From: Neodiprion pinetum
Taxonomy: Eukaryota; Arthropoda; Insecta; Hymenoptera; Diprionidae
Length of the DNA stretch: 64,000 nucleotides
Assembly: GCF_021155775.2 (NCBI RefSeq)
Contig: NC_060233.1
Location: 29,429,456-29,493,455 of the forward strand
Direction: 5' to 3'
Shown here: positions 1-14,693 of the stretch, piece by piece
Layout of the letters: every line of letters begins with the position of its first letter
How positions within the stretch are numbered: the stretch's first letter is position 1
Translations under genes and position numbers: made by a program
The notes under the pieces: generated by a model
The model's input: only the letters and a program-made list of their open reading frames with translations
What the model was told of the DNA's origin: nothing
The model's database searches: none

Positions 1-135
1 GCCAGGTTCATCTGAAAACGAACTTGACAAGTTAGAGTAGTTTTTGCTAATTAGCAACAAATTTGTTCAGCTTTCAACGTACACAATTTTAGAATCAAGA
101 ATTATTATTATATACGATTGAAGAAACGTAATTAC

Positions 136-3100
136 TTGGCTCGCAGGTCATACAAAGTCCCTTAGAATTTCTGATTGGCTCTCCATTTGCATCTACCTTA
201 ATTATAGAAATCGGGTACACTGCTGGAATGATTCTTGAGACGAAACCGATAGCTCCAACGGTGTTGTCGATGTTTACTGTGGAAAGTAAATAATTATGCT
301 TATGTTCGCTCTATTGCATTAAATTTCTTGTACGACAATTTGCCTACCAATGTTAGCATTTCCTTCGGTAGCTCCGTAAAATTCGGCAACTTTTGCTATT
401 TTGAAACGATTAACGAAATCACTCCAAATTTGCGGCCTTAGCCCATTACCAAAAATCATTCGAACATTGTGTTGCTTGTCTTCTGGTTTTGGCGGTACTG
501 CCAGTACATAGCGACACATTTCCCCAATATATTGAGCTATCTGGAATGAGAAAAATTTGTAAATATTACATCACCGCCAGCTAAAACGAGTTCAGTAGTA
601 GCACCAATCGTAAATTACGTCGCATGACGAAGAATTTGTTTTGCAGAAGGATCGATATTTTAAAAGTATTTTCAATATGATAAATGATGGGTGTTTCAAC
701 CTGTTTTCGTTCACTGTAATATAGGTAGAATTACATGCAAACGTGTTATAACAAAGGTAGTTGGATTCGGTATCCTAATAATTTGAAAACTGTGAGATTT
801 GCAGGAAGAATCAAGCCATTTAAAAGTTTTCAATTTCAAACAATGTAATACAAATTTCTTTCTGTGTAATTATGGAAAGAGGTAGAACCAGACATTTAGT
901 AAATAGAATATGGTACAAGGACGAATGTGATTAACGTAGGGAAAATTTAACGACCTGTGATATCTCGAAAATAATATGATAGTAGTAATAATAACGATAA
1001 CCACAAAGAGAATAAAAATAAAACATGTTGGAACAAATATAAGAATATATAATACACAACTTGTTTTTCAACTTACAGTACACTGGTATTTAGCACAATC
1101 GGTAAAATACGAGCTGGCCGAAAACTTTTTCCTAATCACAACCGTTGAACCGTGTAGTAAAGCTTGACCTATCGACATGATACCGCCAGCCGTGTGGTAC
1201 AATGGTAGTGGAGTGTAAAATCTATCACTGTTTCGAAAACCTGCGACATAGTGGATACCGCTAGCGATGAATAAGTACCTGTAACCAGAAAATCGTTAAG
1301 ATAATTGGCGAGAGAAAATTTCACGCTTGTCTCTTTTCCGGCAACGTCATTTTATTATTACAACACTTGCGACGATTTTTCTGGTAACCAAATAAAGGAA
1401 TCCGCAGAACCCTTATGGGAATTGACTCTCGGTCGAATTGACTGAAATTTTCATATGTTGTAGTACATACCCTCCCAATCAAAAGTTCTCACGGGCACAA
1501 GTGTCAAACATCAGTGGTTTCCAAGATACAAGCTTCGGAAGGGGGGAGCGCAGATTTTTTAGTATCTCTGGATTACGCGAGTTTGATGAATTACAAAGCT
1601 TCAAGGGGGCTTGAAATGAAATATATCACTCAAAAACTGCACAGCCAATTCGCAGAGACTCCGCATGCGCGTGAAAAACAAGACAAGTCGATTGCTGCAT
1701 GAATCGGAAGGTCTCGTTCAAGCGAAATCTGACGTTGCACTTCCTTATAGTATACCAACGAGTTCATGGATGAAATCAATCGCAGCTTTCTGCCTATGTT
1801 TGAGAATCGACCGTGCGGTTTTTTGAGTGATTTGTTTCATTTCAAGTCCCCTTGAAGCTTTGTAACTCGTCACAATCGTGTAATTCAAAGATAGCAAAAA
1901 ATCTGCGTGCCCCCCTTCTCAAGGCCTGTATTTTTGAAACTACTGATCTTTGGGACTTGTGCCCGTGGAAAAATTTTGATCGAGAGGGTATATACTACCT
2001 AGTACTAAAATTTCAGGCAATTCAATCAAGAGCCAATTATCATAAGGATTCTGCAGGGTCCTTTGCAAAATTCTTTTCATCAAATGATGTAAAAATGTCA
2101 TGTTCTTCAATGATAAAGGCAATGGTTTAAATTTCAAGCCAAAGTACAAAGTACTTAACACATAGATATTTTACATAATACATGATTTGATTTTTAATTT
2201 TTCGTAAAATTTGTTACCGCTTTTACTGCGCCAACCTGAGTCGAATATCCGGTTGTGATTAGACGCGATTTGACGAAAATAGTGAGATAAGCTATACGCA
2301 TGTAATATAATGCTGAGAAATAATAAAAAATAATTTTTCGATAAATTTATGGCATTTAAACTGTTATCGAAAAGAAGAAAAAAAAACATCGAATAGTTTA
2401 TGTCCCGCAAAGAGCATTATTATATATACAGTGTACATGACGACTTTGAAACTTCGTTTGACGAGATGATACGTGTAATTAATTAAATATACTTTTCATC
2501 ACTTCGGAAGTCATGCATAAAATACAACGTTTGTAACCGCTGTAAATTCAATTACGTAAAACTGGTCAAATGAATAAATGAATGAATGAACGAATAAACG
2601 AATGAACGAATATAAAAAAGAGAGAAAAAGTTTTTAAGAAGAATTGACCAGATCGCGATGTGGCGTTGAAAAATATAAATGCATTTACATTAATTAAAGT
2701 TCCTAATTTGTGAATATAATTGGTTGACGAATACGCTTTTCGAACATTTGGCCGTTATTGTTGAATTAAGAACGGAAATTACAGTTTCAAATCTTTATAA
2801 ATTTTTTTTGTCAATTTTCCTTATTACTCAATTATTCAGTGTAATTGTATTGTATATAATGAATACAATGTTCAATTGTAACGAATTTTTTTACTCCCAC
2901 GTCAGGAATATAGTGAAAAAAAAAGAGAGGAAACTGCTCATCTCACCTGGAGTTTGTGATCACGGCAGCTTTTGGCAGGCCGGTTGTACCGCTAGTGTAA
3001 ATATAAAGGAGTTTATCACTGTATCCGCCCTTGTCTTTGATTACAGGCGGTGTGGTTGGGGCATCAACGAGAATAGCGGTGAGATCTTTTTCCTTCAGTC

Positions 3101-6100
3101 CATTAGAAGGTGAATTTGTCGTTTCCGAAAATCTGTATAATGCTGTCTTCGCGTTTATAGACGAAGATATATCTTTAACGGCTGGAGGGAGAAAAACCAT
3201 AATTTAATTTCGCATATACATCATAAAGTACGGAGGAATGAGTAATCATTTTTCATGTTATTCTCCTCCATTTCTCTCGGTCTATAATTACAAAAGTCAA
3301 AGCAACTTACCGTCGCCTAAATCAGCGCCGTATATTATCGCTTGGCAATTGGCAACGTTGATGCTGTGGAGAAGCGATGCTTTTCGGAGATTAGTATTTA
3401 TCAACGGTACTATAACACCGAGTTTGCTCAACCCTAGCCAAATTCCAACGAACTCCGGCCGATTTTCCAAAAACAGAGCAACGGCGTCTCCTTTGTGATA
3501 TCCATGCGTCTTGAACACCGTCGCTACTTTATTACTAAAATCCTCAATCTGCAAATAATGGCAAATGCGTATTAGCGGTAACTCGGCAATTTACAGAGAA
3601 GAAATGTAAGAATCTCTGTTCTCGTTATAATCTTCACATTTTTATACACTAAAGGCGATGAAGCGCAAATAATATACCTGCTGGAAGGTCCATTCTTGAT
3701 CTTCGTAAATGAAGCAAGTTTTGTTCGGATGTTTCGTCACGTATTGCGCGAAGATATCTGCGACGCATCGATTCTTCTTCTCGTGTGATCGGATTGACCA
3801 CAGTAAAGTTATGTATCTCAAAACTGCCCTGTTCAATCAAAAAATTACAGAAATAGGATTAACTTTTTGTATTTTAAATCAATTTCAAATGAAATAATTA
3901 ACTATGAAAATTCATTACATGCAGGAATACATATATTGAATAAAGTTTCATCCTAAATTGCCGTGTACAGAAGTGGCCAAGGTATGCAAAAATCTAGCAT
4001 TCTCTTAGCGAGAGAAGAATTTTAAATACGTTGTGTGTTCTTTTTTATGAGGTATCTATAAGTGTATTTACTCGTTGCGATAAAAAAAAAAAGTCGTCGG
4101 AATCCTACTTTTTTGCGTATGATATTTGAAAAACCAGCATTAATAGCTTTACATCTCAAAACGAAAATCGAACTTACATGCGATAACTTCGCATCAAGTA
4201 CTTTACATGGATTGACACGACATCAGGTTGTTGACGTTAATTATTCGGTGCTTTGATCATTGTAGTGCTATACATGTAATATATTACATATGCAGGTATA
4301 CAGCTGAACCGTGCCGAGTCATCATCGGATACAAAATCAAGCCGTTAAAAATTCAAGGTGATAACTGAGGTCACGCGTTAACCGACGCTGCATTGTTAAA
4401 CCGCGGAACAAAACTTTTCAACATCGCTTGGTTGTTCGCATGTGGGTAAAAAAGTGTTGTAATAATAAGAGGGCAAAAGAAAAACGAAAAACAGTTTTTC
4501 CTCAATGTAACACTTCCTGTTTGATTTAATGATCAGATGAAAACTGGCCGTTTGAATAAGTTACAAATTACGCAAGCGTTAAGAATATCCTGTAGAAAAT
4601 ATAACAAAAGACACGTGTATGATAATAAGACTACTAATAAGATAAGGCAATGACGAAGATTAAACTTATTTTCTGAAAAACATTTACATAGAAATTAATG
4701 CAAATGAGCGTTATTCAGCAACCGTATCGTTCGCAAGTTGTCGTAAGCATAAGAGTTCCAAGTTCATCCTTAATCTGAATTCAATTGCAAACGGAAAAGA
4801 AGCTCCAATACAGCCGTATTTTCTAATCGTATTCCACGAAAAGTGATTTTCAAAAATCAAATGGGTTTCCTGGTTAAAATGAGTTTCGTAAAGTCCGAAC
4901 CATGATTCATTCTTGCCACCGATATTTTCCATAACAATCGTGGAGTACTTTATATCAAATCTGAATAGTCATTAACCGTAATTAATTCTCGCATGAGTGG
5001 TCTAATAATTACACACACCTATAATAATATAATAATCCGTGCTCGTTATACGTTTGACCGGTAACTTGCCGGTCATAAAATATGCTACTCACGTTACATG
5101 CAATACAAACAAATTTTACACGTATACCGATATATTGCAGCCTAGTTAAACACGGTATAAATGTACCATATCAAGAAACGCGTTTTGATGCCGTTATACA
5201 GATCAAATCAACACGCATCGGCAATCTCTCCTATCCATGTTTCAAACAAGATAATCATATAATCTCGGCTTGTTGATATTCTAAGGTAGTCGTTGAAACA
5301 AGTTATAAGGAGCTTTACACTCGAACATTATGCACCCAATTAAAAAGGATTGCGAGTGAACCCCGTGCGGTTGTAATTACGCAACAGGGATCTACATATT
5401 GTGTAGTAAATAATAGTAAAAACGATGATCATAACACGCATTATTGGCAGATAGCGAAAGTTACAAAAACTGGCGCCTGATTTGATAAACCTTTCCCTCG
5501 TTCAAAAGCGTAAAACGATTTTACAGTGTGGACAATTAACGCAGCTGTGTTACAGTTACTCGTCATGATATACAATTTCACTAAATCCAGCTGTGAAACT
5601 CAAAAAAAACATCACGGTATATCTCTTTGTAATATATATATACCTATATACTTATATTCCAAGAGCATAACGAAAAAAGGCGAGCCTGAAGATATTAATG
5701 TAACCGCATCGAAATGTTGAAACAAAAATTACTATTTTGTACCTTTAGAATAACTGAAGAAGTTGAATTGACAAGATCTGAGTCTGTTCACGGTTTATCA
5801 ACGGTTTCTCGAATTTCCGAAAGTCGTCTAAAGATGCAAAATAACGAGTTTTTCTAAAGATGCATCATTACAATAACGTGACAAACTTCAGCCTTGTGGA
5901 AAAAAAATGAATAAAAAAGCGCAAAGGGATGTCACCATACGGATATTTATATTATTACGCTATCCGTCTTCGCTCGTTTCAACCGTTGTATCATTTCGAG
6001 GCTCGTTTTATGGCGCAAGCTAACAGCGATTTCCTTGCATGGCCGCATGGCCTTTTGTGATCATGTTAAAACCGGTATAACTTGCTAGATTAATTTTCGT

Positions 6101-7526
6101 ATTTTCAAGTTTTTCTTTAACAATTTGGTATTCGCAATTTGAAGCATCCACCATGTAAAGATTGGCAATATGTTTAAAGATTATTTCAAAACAACGTATC
6201 AGATTGTACTAAAAAAGTCAAGAAAAACACGAAACGTTGAAAGGAAGGCAATAGCGTTAACGCAAATGTCACCGCTACGACAAACAAACAAATAAGAAGA
6301 ACCGAAAAATAAACAACGAAGTGGAATTTCTCTTAGTGATACTCGAAAGCGATTTCTCTCAATTCTAGGACAGTGCACACGTACAGCAACAGCCTGGTCC
6401 AACCTGTTTAAGCTCGACCTTTCGGACCACTGCACGCCGATCTTACACATAACCATAGTAAATAAAAGTAATCAACATAACGGTGAATTGGAAGATTGGT
6501 AATATTCTCTCACATCCATTTCAAGCTTTTTCTCACTCTTTCACGCGGCCAAAATGAATCGACGATTGAAATCTCCCGCCCTGTATATCATACACCGGAT
6601 GTTCAGGGTCGTGTCACGAGGTCAAAGGGCCCGAGGTACGCATTCATTAAATATTTATCGGCACTTATTACAGCTCAGATCAGCGTGATCTGCGTTACAA
6701 ATGTCTATGAATTTTCGTTATTGCATTAGGCGACCGATCGTTACTTTGGTCAGACGATCGTCACCTTCTATAATTCTGCAAAAATATATCGAGTAAAAAA
6801 ATCTGGAGCATAATATCGAATCCAAGAAGATCCCGACATCGATTCATCTTTATTTACTGCCCTCTTTGCGTGCAAGGGACGCGCAGTTTCGTTAACCCGC
6901 ATACCGGCGGACAGTGTTCTTATGTCGTCGGAAGAAACTACCGCTATGAAGCATCCGGCAAGCCTCTGACAATAGGAAGTATGTCTAAGGAACGAATATA
7001 TAGAAAGATAACGAGTTAGTTTACATGACGCTTGCTTCCGTTGTACCGATCACCACAGCACGTAAGAATGATTGTTTTACCAACCAAGAGTTAACGCATC
7101 CGAACCGTTACAATTTAACTCTCTCCCTCTCTCGAGAAAGAGAGAGAAAGCAGTCTAGCGTGTTTTTGATCCGGAGTAAGCGACCGCCGCTAATGATTGC
7201 GAAACGAAGGTTAACAAACAGTGGCGTTAAGTGAACAATATAATTTTCTAAATCTTACAGAGACCGAAAACGCCTCCTTGAGTCAGTGACCAGATATACC
7301 TGGCACCAACAACAACGAATTACTTCTAGTGACGAAAAATAAGAACAACAACAACAACTCACGTGATATCCCTCGGCAGTGTTCTTACGGCGACGTAGAA
7401 CCACCTGAGCCTTCCTCCGGACGCGAAGTAGGCGACAACGGCGACGAGGAAGAGCTGAAGCAGGAACATCGGCCCCATGAACATCCATACCGCTGCCGAG
7501 AGCACGATCAGGATCGCTGCTATCAT
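136..7526 (-). CDS. Fatp: Long-chain fatty acid transport protein (SLC27/FATP family), 5' part, continues off left edge
   Basis: FATP proteins are membrane acyl-CoA synthetases that take up and activate long-chain fatty acids. Seven coding exons are visible on the minus strand: 7363-7526, 3678-3828, 3311-3548, 2947-3181, 1077-1278, 348-540 and 136-276. All junctions are GT-AG and in phase, giving about 441 residues; the C-terminal part lies outside the window. The N-terminus is a hydrophobic signal-anchor (about residues 1-30) followed by GGRLRWFYVAVRTLPRDI, which is typical of the family. The AMP-binding signature YTSGTTGLPKAA is at about 246-257. The FATP motif EFYGATEGN is at about 383-391. 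The start is set at ATG 7526 because it matches the human FATP4 start; the frame stays open upstream to about 7778 without another ATG. The first intron (3829-7362) is 3.5 kb. Family assignment is firm; the exact paralogue is not. Confidence 0.93.
1435..2023. mobile_element. Foldback (long inverted repeat) element in a FATP intron
   Basis: The arms at 1435-1651 and 1804-2023 are imperfect inverted copies of each other (about 217 and 220 bp) around a spacer of about 150 bp. Both arms share blocks such as ACGGGCACAAGT and TTACAAAGCTTCAAGGGG when one is reverse-complemented. No transposase frame is present, so it looks like a non-autonomous foldback/MITE-type insertion. It lies in the intron between FATP exons 2947-3181 and 1077-1278. 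I saw no clear target duplication. Confidence 0.75.
2569..2612. repeat. Simple repeat (GAAT/GAAC)n
   Basis: Short tandem four-base repeat of the type GAATGAACGAATAAAC inside a FATP intron. Confidence 0.8.
3829..7362. other. First intron of the FATP gene
   Basis: A 3.5-kb AT-rich intron bounded by GTGAGT (minus strand, 7362) and ...GAACAG (3829). A 73-codon ATG-started minus-strand frame at 4711-4932 is present but resembles nothing I recognise and has no splice support. A purine/pyrimidine hairpin-like stretch of CTCTCT/GAGAGA lies near 7121-7150. I see nothing else. Confidence 0.6.
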
Positions 7527-7691
7527 CGTGGCTAGCGCCAGGCGACCCAGCAGACGCACAACTGGGCTCCGTCGGCCCCCCAACTCGCGGACACGTGAGT
7601 CGGGCGCCCCTGGAGGGGGGATTATCCCGCCACCTTCGTTGGCCTCGGCTCCCCGTCCCGACGGATCCTCGATCTCGCCGCGTTCCACGTC
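7527..7691 (-). other. Possible N-terminal extension of the FATP first exon
   Basis: The FATP frame stays open upstream of ATG 7526 to an in-frame TGA at 7779-7781, with no further ATG. The stretch is GC-rich and encodes an acidic, then proline/glycine-rich segment that includes GGGIIPPPG. A usable acceptor (TGTGCGCAG) ends at 7692, so an unseen upstream exon could splice in at 7691 in phase and add 55 residues. Otherwise this is 5' UTR. The sequence alone cannot decide. Confidence 0.35.
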
Positions 7692-10042
7692 CTGCGCACA
7701 TGTCGAAAATCTCTGTAACTTCGGTGCCTTCTTTACCCGCTGTGTGTTTTTATTTCGTTTTTCCTTTGTTTTTTTCACTCATTTCTACGCTCGTCCGTGC
7801 TCATACTTTTCCCGTCCCGACGACGTCGCGTCGGTTAGGAAATCTGACCGACTAGAATCACTGATTTCTTGTAGATCAGAGACGAGACTGGAAGACTGGA
7901 AACGGGATTGGAGGGCGTGTGTAGTCAGGCTTTACCGACCGAGTGAAACGTTCGGCTATTGTCAGAGCCTGTGTATGGTTGAACCGAAAAAGTCTTTAGC
8001 TAGTGCAATTCTAGGTATTATCTGTAAATAACGATGGCCGCTAATCGTAAGCTAAAAATAATCAATGAATCGATTAATCGAGTTCAATAAAATAATCGAA
8101 CACGACTTGACTGAATTGGTAAAAATTACTCGATTAATCAATTTTTTTGTAGATTTTTAGAACGGTGCATTTGAAAAAGAAATTTCGGAAATTTCAGCGT
8201 GTTGTCTTAATAGCGGAAATCCTTTTCATAACTTATGGTTTCATTGAAAATATTTTTCAATTTCAGGTAAAAATATTAATTTACCTTTCATTTATTATAT
8301 CAAATAAGTACCTAGTGAATAGGACAATGAAGGAGGTTCGACGTTCCCTGAAAGCGAGGCTACATTGAATATAGAATGCAGCTTTTCCGATTAAGCTTAA
8401 GAATTTCCTTTTACGACGCGACAATTAAAATACAATGACTCTTGCTATATATCGATTAGAATCTGTGAATAGTTGCTTCTTTTGTCATTTTACCGACAGG
8501 GCAAACAGGTTTTTTCAAATCTTGATCGATCGTACGAAAGAGGCGACATTCTAATGGTTGTAAATTATTGGATGCCGGAAGGAAAATTTACTTGTTTTTC
8601 ATACTTTCCATTGAGTGAGCAACTCATTTGATTAATCGCTGAGCATATCAATAACTGTCACAAGAGGATGTTGAACCTGTATACGTGTTATTTTATATCT
8701 TTTTTATTTATTGGGCTTAACTTGTTTTCATTTAGGAGTCACGTCAGTTATCAACGATAACGAAAAGCATGATCTGTCATTTTTTTCCCTTTCGTTTTTT
8801 CTTACGAACATGCGACTGCTTACGTCTTTGAACTTAAAACGAAGCTGCCACAAATATGTGAGTCAAATCGGAATGATATGAATAGAAATATACCTTATCG
8901 CATCGTATCATCGCTTCTCAATATCTTGTTATTCAGCTGGTATAATTTTACTTTGGCTCATGAATGAGGTATTCCGCGGCTTTCAATGCTTTAGTATTCG
9001 TTTTTGATTCCACAAGTTTGACTCCGGTAATTATACGTCAAAATAGGTAATAAAATTTCATATTAATCGTCATTTGTTACGATAAATTGGAACACGCAAT
9101 TAAGGCTGATATGGAGCTTTGACTCATTGCCGGATTTAGATCTGGCCATAAATCAATCTCGATGTGCATTTGTTTTTTGTCGATGAGTATGAAAACTCGT
9201 CGGATAAACAGAAAACGGGAATCCTCGTAAAAAAAGCGGCCTGAAAAATACGACGAAGAACAAACGAGTCAATGCGGATATATCGTGAACTTCTGTTGAC
9301 TGACCTAATTTGATAGCAGAGGAAAACAAAAAAAAAAAAAAAAGAAACAATCTGTGCTTACACCGACTAACAGTAATACATTAATTTTTGCAATGCGTAC
9401 ATGGATATAATCACGAGACGATTTGAAACAATGGGATTTTACTTGCAGTTCAATAAATCTCTAAGAATGTCACTTAGGAATTTAAAAAGGTTGAGTCTGG
9501 CGCAACGATTCGAGCTCAAGAATTTGTCGAACGTAAATTTATATCTGTTACATATCTAGACTTGAATATTTGAGCACCGATACGACAGATGCACGTAAAT
9601 TTGTCTCCGGTAATTAAGCGGGTTTGCAGGCAAAAACTAAGAAGTTAGCAAAAGTTTTAAATCATTAAGTAATCATAATGTTAATGATACCAATTATCAT
9701 CAAACTCACAGCAGGCGCCAAAAATGTGAACAACACATCGTAAGAATATTCGAGGAAGTTGGATATCAGCGGAAGGCTGTAATATCAGCTACCCATAGAC
9801 ACAAAAAAATCACGAATTAGATAAGCCAGAGCAACAGCAATGCCTTAAACAGAATCTCACTTTTTTTTAATCTCCGTTATACGCCGAATTTTCATCAGTA
9901 TAGTATACTCAAATTATCCGTTAAACTTTTGTATATATTTAATCAGTTCACATTCGCTATTCCAGTCACAAAATTATGAATTAGCCTGAAGCCTTGTATA
10001 CTGTGAATATTCATTCCGATTCTGAACGATGTATGGCATAAA

Positions 10043-10068
10043 AATAATAATAATAATAATAATAATAA
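10043..10068. repeat. Simple repeat (AAT)n
   Basis: Trinucleotide microsatellite of about eight units. Confidence 0.85.
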
Positions 10069-13000
10069 AGAAAAAAAACCGCGTGGTAAGAAAAGCGTGC
10101 TTTCACGTCGCCGCCTGCTATCTATCATGTTGTGCAGTTTCATGCGTATGATGCGATACGTTCCTACATATACTTGCATAGTTAATACAGCACCGTGCAT
10201 ATTCAGACGTGGAAAGCGTGAAAAGTAGGTGAAAGAATCATAACAAAAATAACACAGGTAAATCAAGTATCCTTATCTGTACTCCACGTTTACGTACCTA
10301 CACAATGTGTACCGTTCCGCTATTCAGATTTGACGTACAAAACTTTCGCGGTTTCTTCTCCCACAGCGATGCGTGTATATAATATGATATTACATATGTT
10401 GCAAACTGTAGTAAAAAGAATGAGAAATCGGGGCATTTTAAATAAAGCACGAGATGAGCTATTGGAAATTATTGATGCGTGACGACAATCTAATCATTTT
10501 AATGATTAGACAGAATTCCCATGTGTGGTGTAACAATTACAAAAGGTATTCGTAAGCGTTTTCGAAAAACCATCAACCTCGACGAATGACATAACATGTT
10601 ATAGGTACGAGATATGAGTTTTAATTTAGTGATTGTTTAAAACCGCAAAACCATTAGATTTGTCGAATTTTGACGAGTTTAATGGGTGTATTACTAAAGA
10701 CAGCTGAGAGCACCGACTGCTCACTATACGAGGAAGAGAGTGACGCCTTGAAAATGGGTTAATTCTGCTGGAGAAATTTGAAACCGCCGCGTCATTGCCG
10801 TGTCAGACAATTCGGTGTACTTTATGCTCAACGATTTTGATGCTCCTACTTTTTTGGAAATAAAAGTTTCCACAAATATGCGAATGTTTAAATTGGAACC
10901 TGCACGTCCTCGCAACTCAGGCTAGCAACGACTCTTGTGCATCAATTTTCTTTTCCTTTTTAACTACTCATTAATTCCCTCTCGCCTCGTTATTCTTATT
11001 TAACGCTTTTAATTATGTTCCTAGATGATATTCGGTTACATCGCGTTGCTACTTGTGCAATTGTAACCAGCTGTATATATACATATATATATGGCAGTCC
11101 ATACCTTTTCGACCTGGATCTGACCTTTGACTTCTCGGATTGGGTTCGCGATTTTTTATATGATTGTTCTCACTTTGAGAGGAACTAGGTTTTTTTTTAA
11201 AGACTTCTTTGACTCGATTTGAATTTTCTAAAACCTTTTAAAACAATTTTACCGATCGGCACAATTTAAAAATCTGAAAAATTGCGTGACGGATATCAAA
11301 ATTTTTAAACTTAGAGCCTGAGCGGGCTAATTTTTTCTTCTTACTGTTTTCGAGCTTTATCAGAAAAAAAACACGTTTAAAAAATTAGAAGCGGTAGTCA
11401 TTTTACTATGGATGGTCGCTGAAATACTTTCATATTATGTCACGTCGAATTTTTGAAAATTTTTTCAAATTATTCGGAACCATTTCAGCACTTGAAATTG
11501 TTTTTATTAACAAAATAAAGTAGAAAAAAACTCTTGCGAAAATTTAATATATTCATATATTTAATTGCAGTTATTACTTGTAATTCGCATACGTATACAT
11601 ATACCTGTTCATTTGTAGAGAAATGCGCGGGATACATCAATCGGGTTTTTAGATTTCATAGCCCATCTCTCATGTTATACATAGACACGTACAATAATCA
11701 TTACTAATATGTAATGTAATAAATAATATTTGTTATTAATCGCGTTCACAACTTAAAACTACATGTAGGTACATTAGTTCACAAAATTTTTATCACCGAT
11801 CACACGCCCAACAATTCAATTAACTACATAATATAATGTCTTAAATTATCATCCTAAGTTTTATTCTTGGAATGGGAAATAAACTGATGTGCCGAAAACT
11901 TTATTGTTGGTAAACTCTTTGCGTCGTAAATTTGAAGGTGTAATAACGTAAATTGCAAACAAGTATATTCAATAATAGCTAGTTAGCCGTAGCCGTGTGA
12001 CAAGCCGTTTTAAATCATAAACAAGATTGAAAAACAATTTTAGAGACTTTCGCTGTCAGTTTTCGATGTCAGAATATAAATAACGGATCGAGAAATTTCA
12101 GATTAGTGTATTTGAAAGTTAAAATAATTGGCAATGATATAAATATAAGTGTATACAACTTTCTATGAGCTCAGCTTATTAAAAAATATCAAAATTTGCA
12201 AGCGTTTGATCGTTTGAGAAATTTGGAAAGCCATCTGTAGTCATCATTCTTCTACGTATACAGCAGAGGTAAGTTTTTGTAAAATAATTGCTACGACTTA
12301 CCTTGTTGAAAAAAAACCGTGGGCGACGTGCGTTAAAAAAACGGTAAATCGGACGACCAACGCATAGTTTGAGGAAGTTTCGTTTTAGCAACACGGTTGG
12401 GTCTTTTTATAATAATCAAATGTCCAATCTCCACGGAGTCACTTTCAGATTTTGCCAATGATCGTTGCGTGAAGTAACGCGGCTAATTTAGAGGCGATAT
12501 AAAAATAGACGTATCTCTAGATATTACAGGCCTCGTGATTGTTACTATTTTTCAACTTTTTACCTCTCGGCTTTCTCACTCGATCGCTTTCTCATTGTCA
12601 GTTCTGTCAGATCCGAATTTCCGACAAGCGGATGAAAACCACGCGACTCTCGATTAACGCTCAAGTTTAGGTATCAAGGCCAGTGTGTTTGTAAATACGG
12701 AAATGCAGCGCATCGCTATTGTCATCAACCACGCGATTTGCAAGACTGGAAAACCGGCTGCTCAAATGTTTTCGATCAATAACTTCGCGTGTGCTGCTCT
12801 CTCTAGGATAAAATCGAAACTTTTTCCGGCGGGCTCGTAGCGTCGGTGTGAATTATTAGAACAGAACGCGTTCGCGTGAAAATCGAAAGTTGTATAAAAA
12901 GAAGAAGTGAAATTTCCCCGTCAAACTTCCGGAGAATATATTTTATTCAAGAGCGCACAGTTAGTTATTTATTTTCAAATCTGGTTCATTGGAATTCACT

Positions 13001-14693
13001 TCTTCCCGTTATTCAAAAACTCACGTTACGTCATTGATGTACGAATAAACACGAAGAGGGTCAGAGAAAAAAGTTGAGCGCTTAAAGAAGAAGAAGAAGT
13101 AGAAGAGACAGGGATATTTGAAAATCGAAGCTTCCAATAACCGAAGAATTATATTGAAAAGGATCAATCGTTCGAGCATAGTCTTAAAGAGACGTGGTCT
13201 TTTTTGCACTCACCTTATCCTTGTTTGGAACCAAATTTGGAATAATTGCCATTGCGGTACCGTTCATCGTGCCGTGTGTTGGTGGACTTTTCGAAATTGA
13301 ATCCGACATGCTGTTGTGCTGATTTATGGTTTACGATGAAACAGGTTTTAAATATAATTCAACTCACTGCGTATACATTTGCATATACGTGCATTAATTC
13401 ACCACTGATTTTGCAAAGTTATTGCTATATACTTATTACAGCAACTTTCATTTTATTCCTCAAGGAGTATAAGTTACAACTCTGATTGGCAGTGACTGAA
13501 TTTGAATGACATTCACTATTCCCCATCCACTTTGATTGCAAGAGAACCGATATGCGGGATGGCTGGAATGCAAGTAAACGAAAGAATGAAAATTCAACTT
13601 GACCGATCACATTTTATAACTGATGTTAAATCACGTCTTTTGACACGACCAAAACGATTTATAATAATAATAATACCGCTCATCGGCCGCAGACTTTCAT
13701 TTTCTTATTGAAAGGGGAAATATTTCTTAAGTTTCGCGATTACTGATAAAAGTAAAGATTATGATCACTAGCTACTTTTTCTAACAGCATGTACATGCGT
13801 TTCAAAAACTCGAACTATTCGACCGTGGTCAGTTCGATCAGTGATCGTAAAGTAAAAAGAATACACCTCATATACACCATATGTATGTACGTATAATAAC
13901 CGAGAGCATGGAAAGCAGGGAATAATTTAAACTGGGAAGAGGTTAGATTTAAATTTCCCGAGAGTCTATAGATCGCAGCATTTTGAAAACTGAAGTACAA
14001 TCAATCGCTTCCTACTATAAGTAGAGACAAGTAATTTGATTATGCTTGAGGAATCAAAATTGACCTAACGTATATAATAATATACTTGATTTACAAGCTA
14101 TAAATATATCGAGGGGAAAAAATAAATTTACCATCAAAATAAACCATCGACAATTAACAAAAAATTCGTTAAAAATGATAGAATAGTTATTCGCACATCT
14201 GAATCAATCACATCGTTTCACATTTTCACGCTAGTCATCCTCGACGATAAAAAACTTTCAAACTAGAAGGGTATGGCGATGTTGTTGCTGCCGCAGCCTC
14301 TTGCTCGTACAAGTTCTCGGTACGGACTATACAGAACTGATTCCATCCATGTACCTCAGAATCGGCGAGGCAAGACTTTAACGAAACCTCCCTCCCAATC
14401 CTTACCTTGTAACCACATCTGGAGCCCATTTCTGCGAGCAATGCTCACCTACTCGCTGCCTCTCATGTGCCGCCGAGCTTCTTTACCAGAAATTACGTAG
14501 ACATATATGACACGTAACAAGGTCTTTTATTTGACCCTAAGATCACGCATGTCCTGCTTCCATGCACGCAACGATCAAGCTGTTAACGACAATCGTGCAG
14601 GCTGCGGTATAACTTGGATAATACGTAATTTCAAGCGTTAGAAGGTGAATAATTAAATATGGACAGCATACAATTGATGTATGTAAATTGGGT

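Noticed and set aside
4711..4932. 73-codon ATG-started frame in the FATP first intron
   Set aside because: No homology recognised, no splice sites that would join it in phase to the FATP exons.
7477..8031. 184-codon plus-strand open frame
   Set aside because: It lies antisense to the FATP first exon; openness comes from the GC-rich coding strand opposite, and the peptide has no family features.
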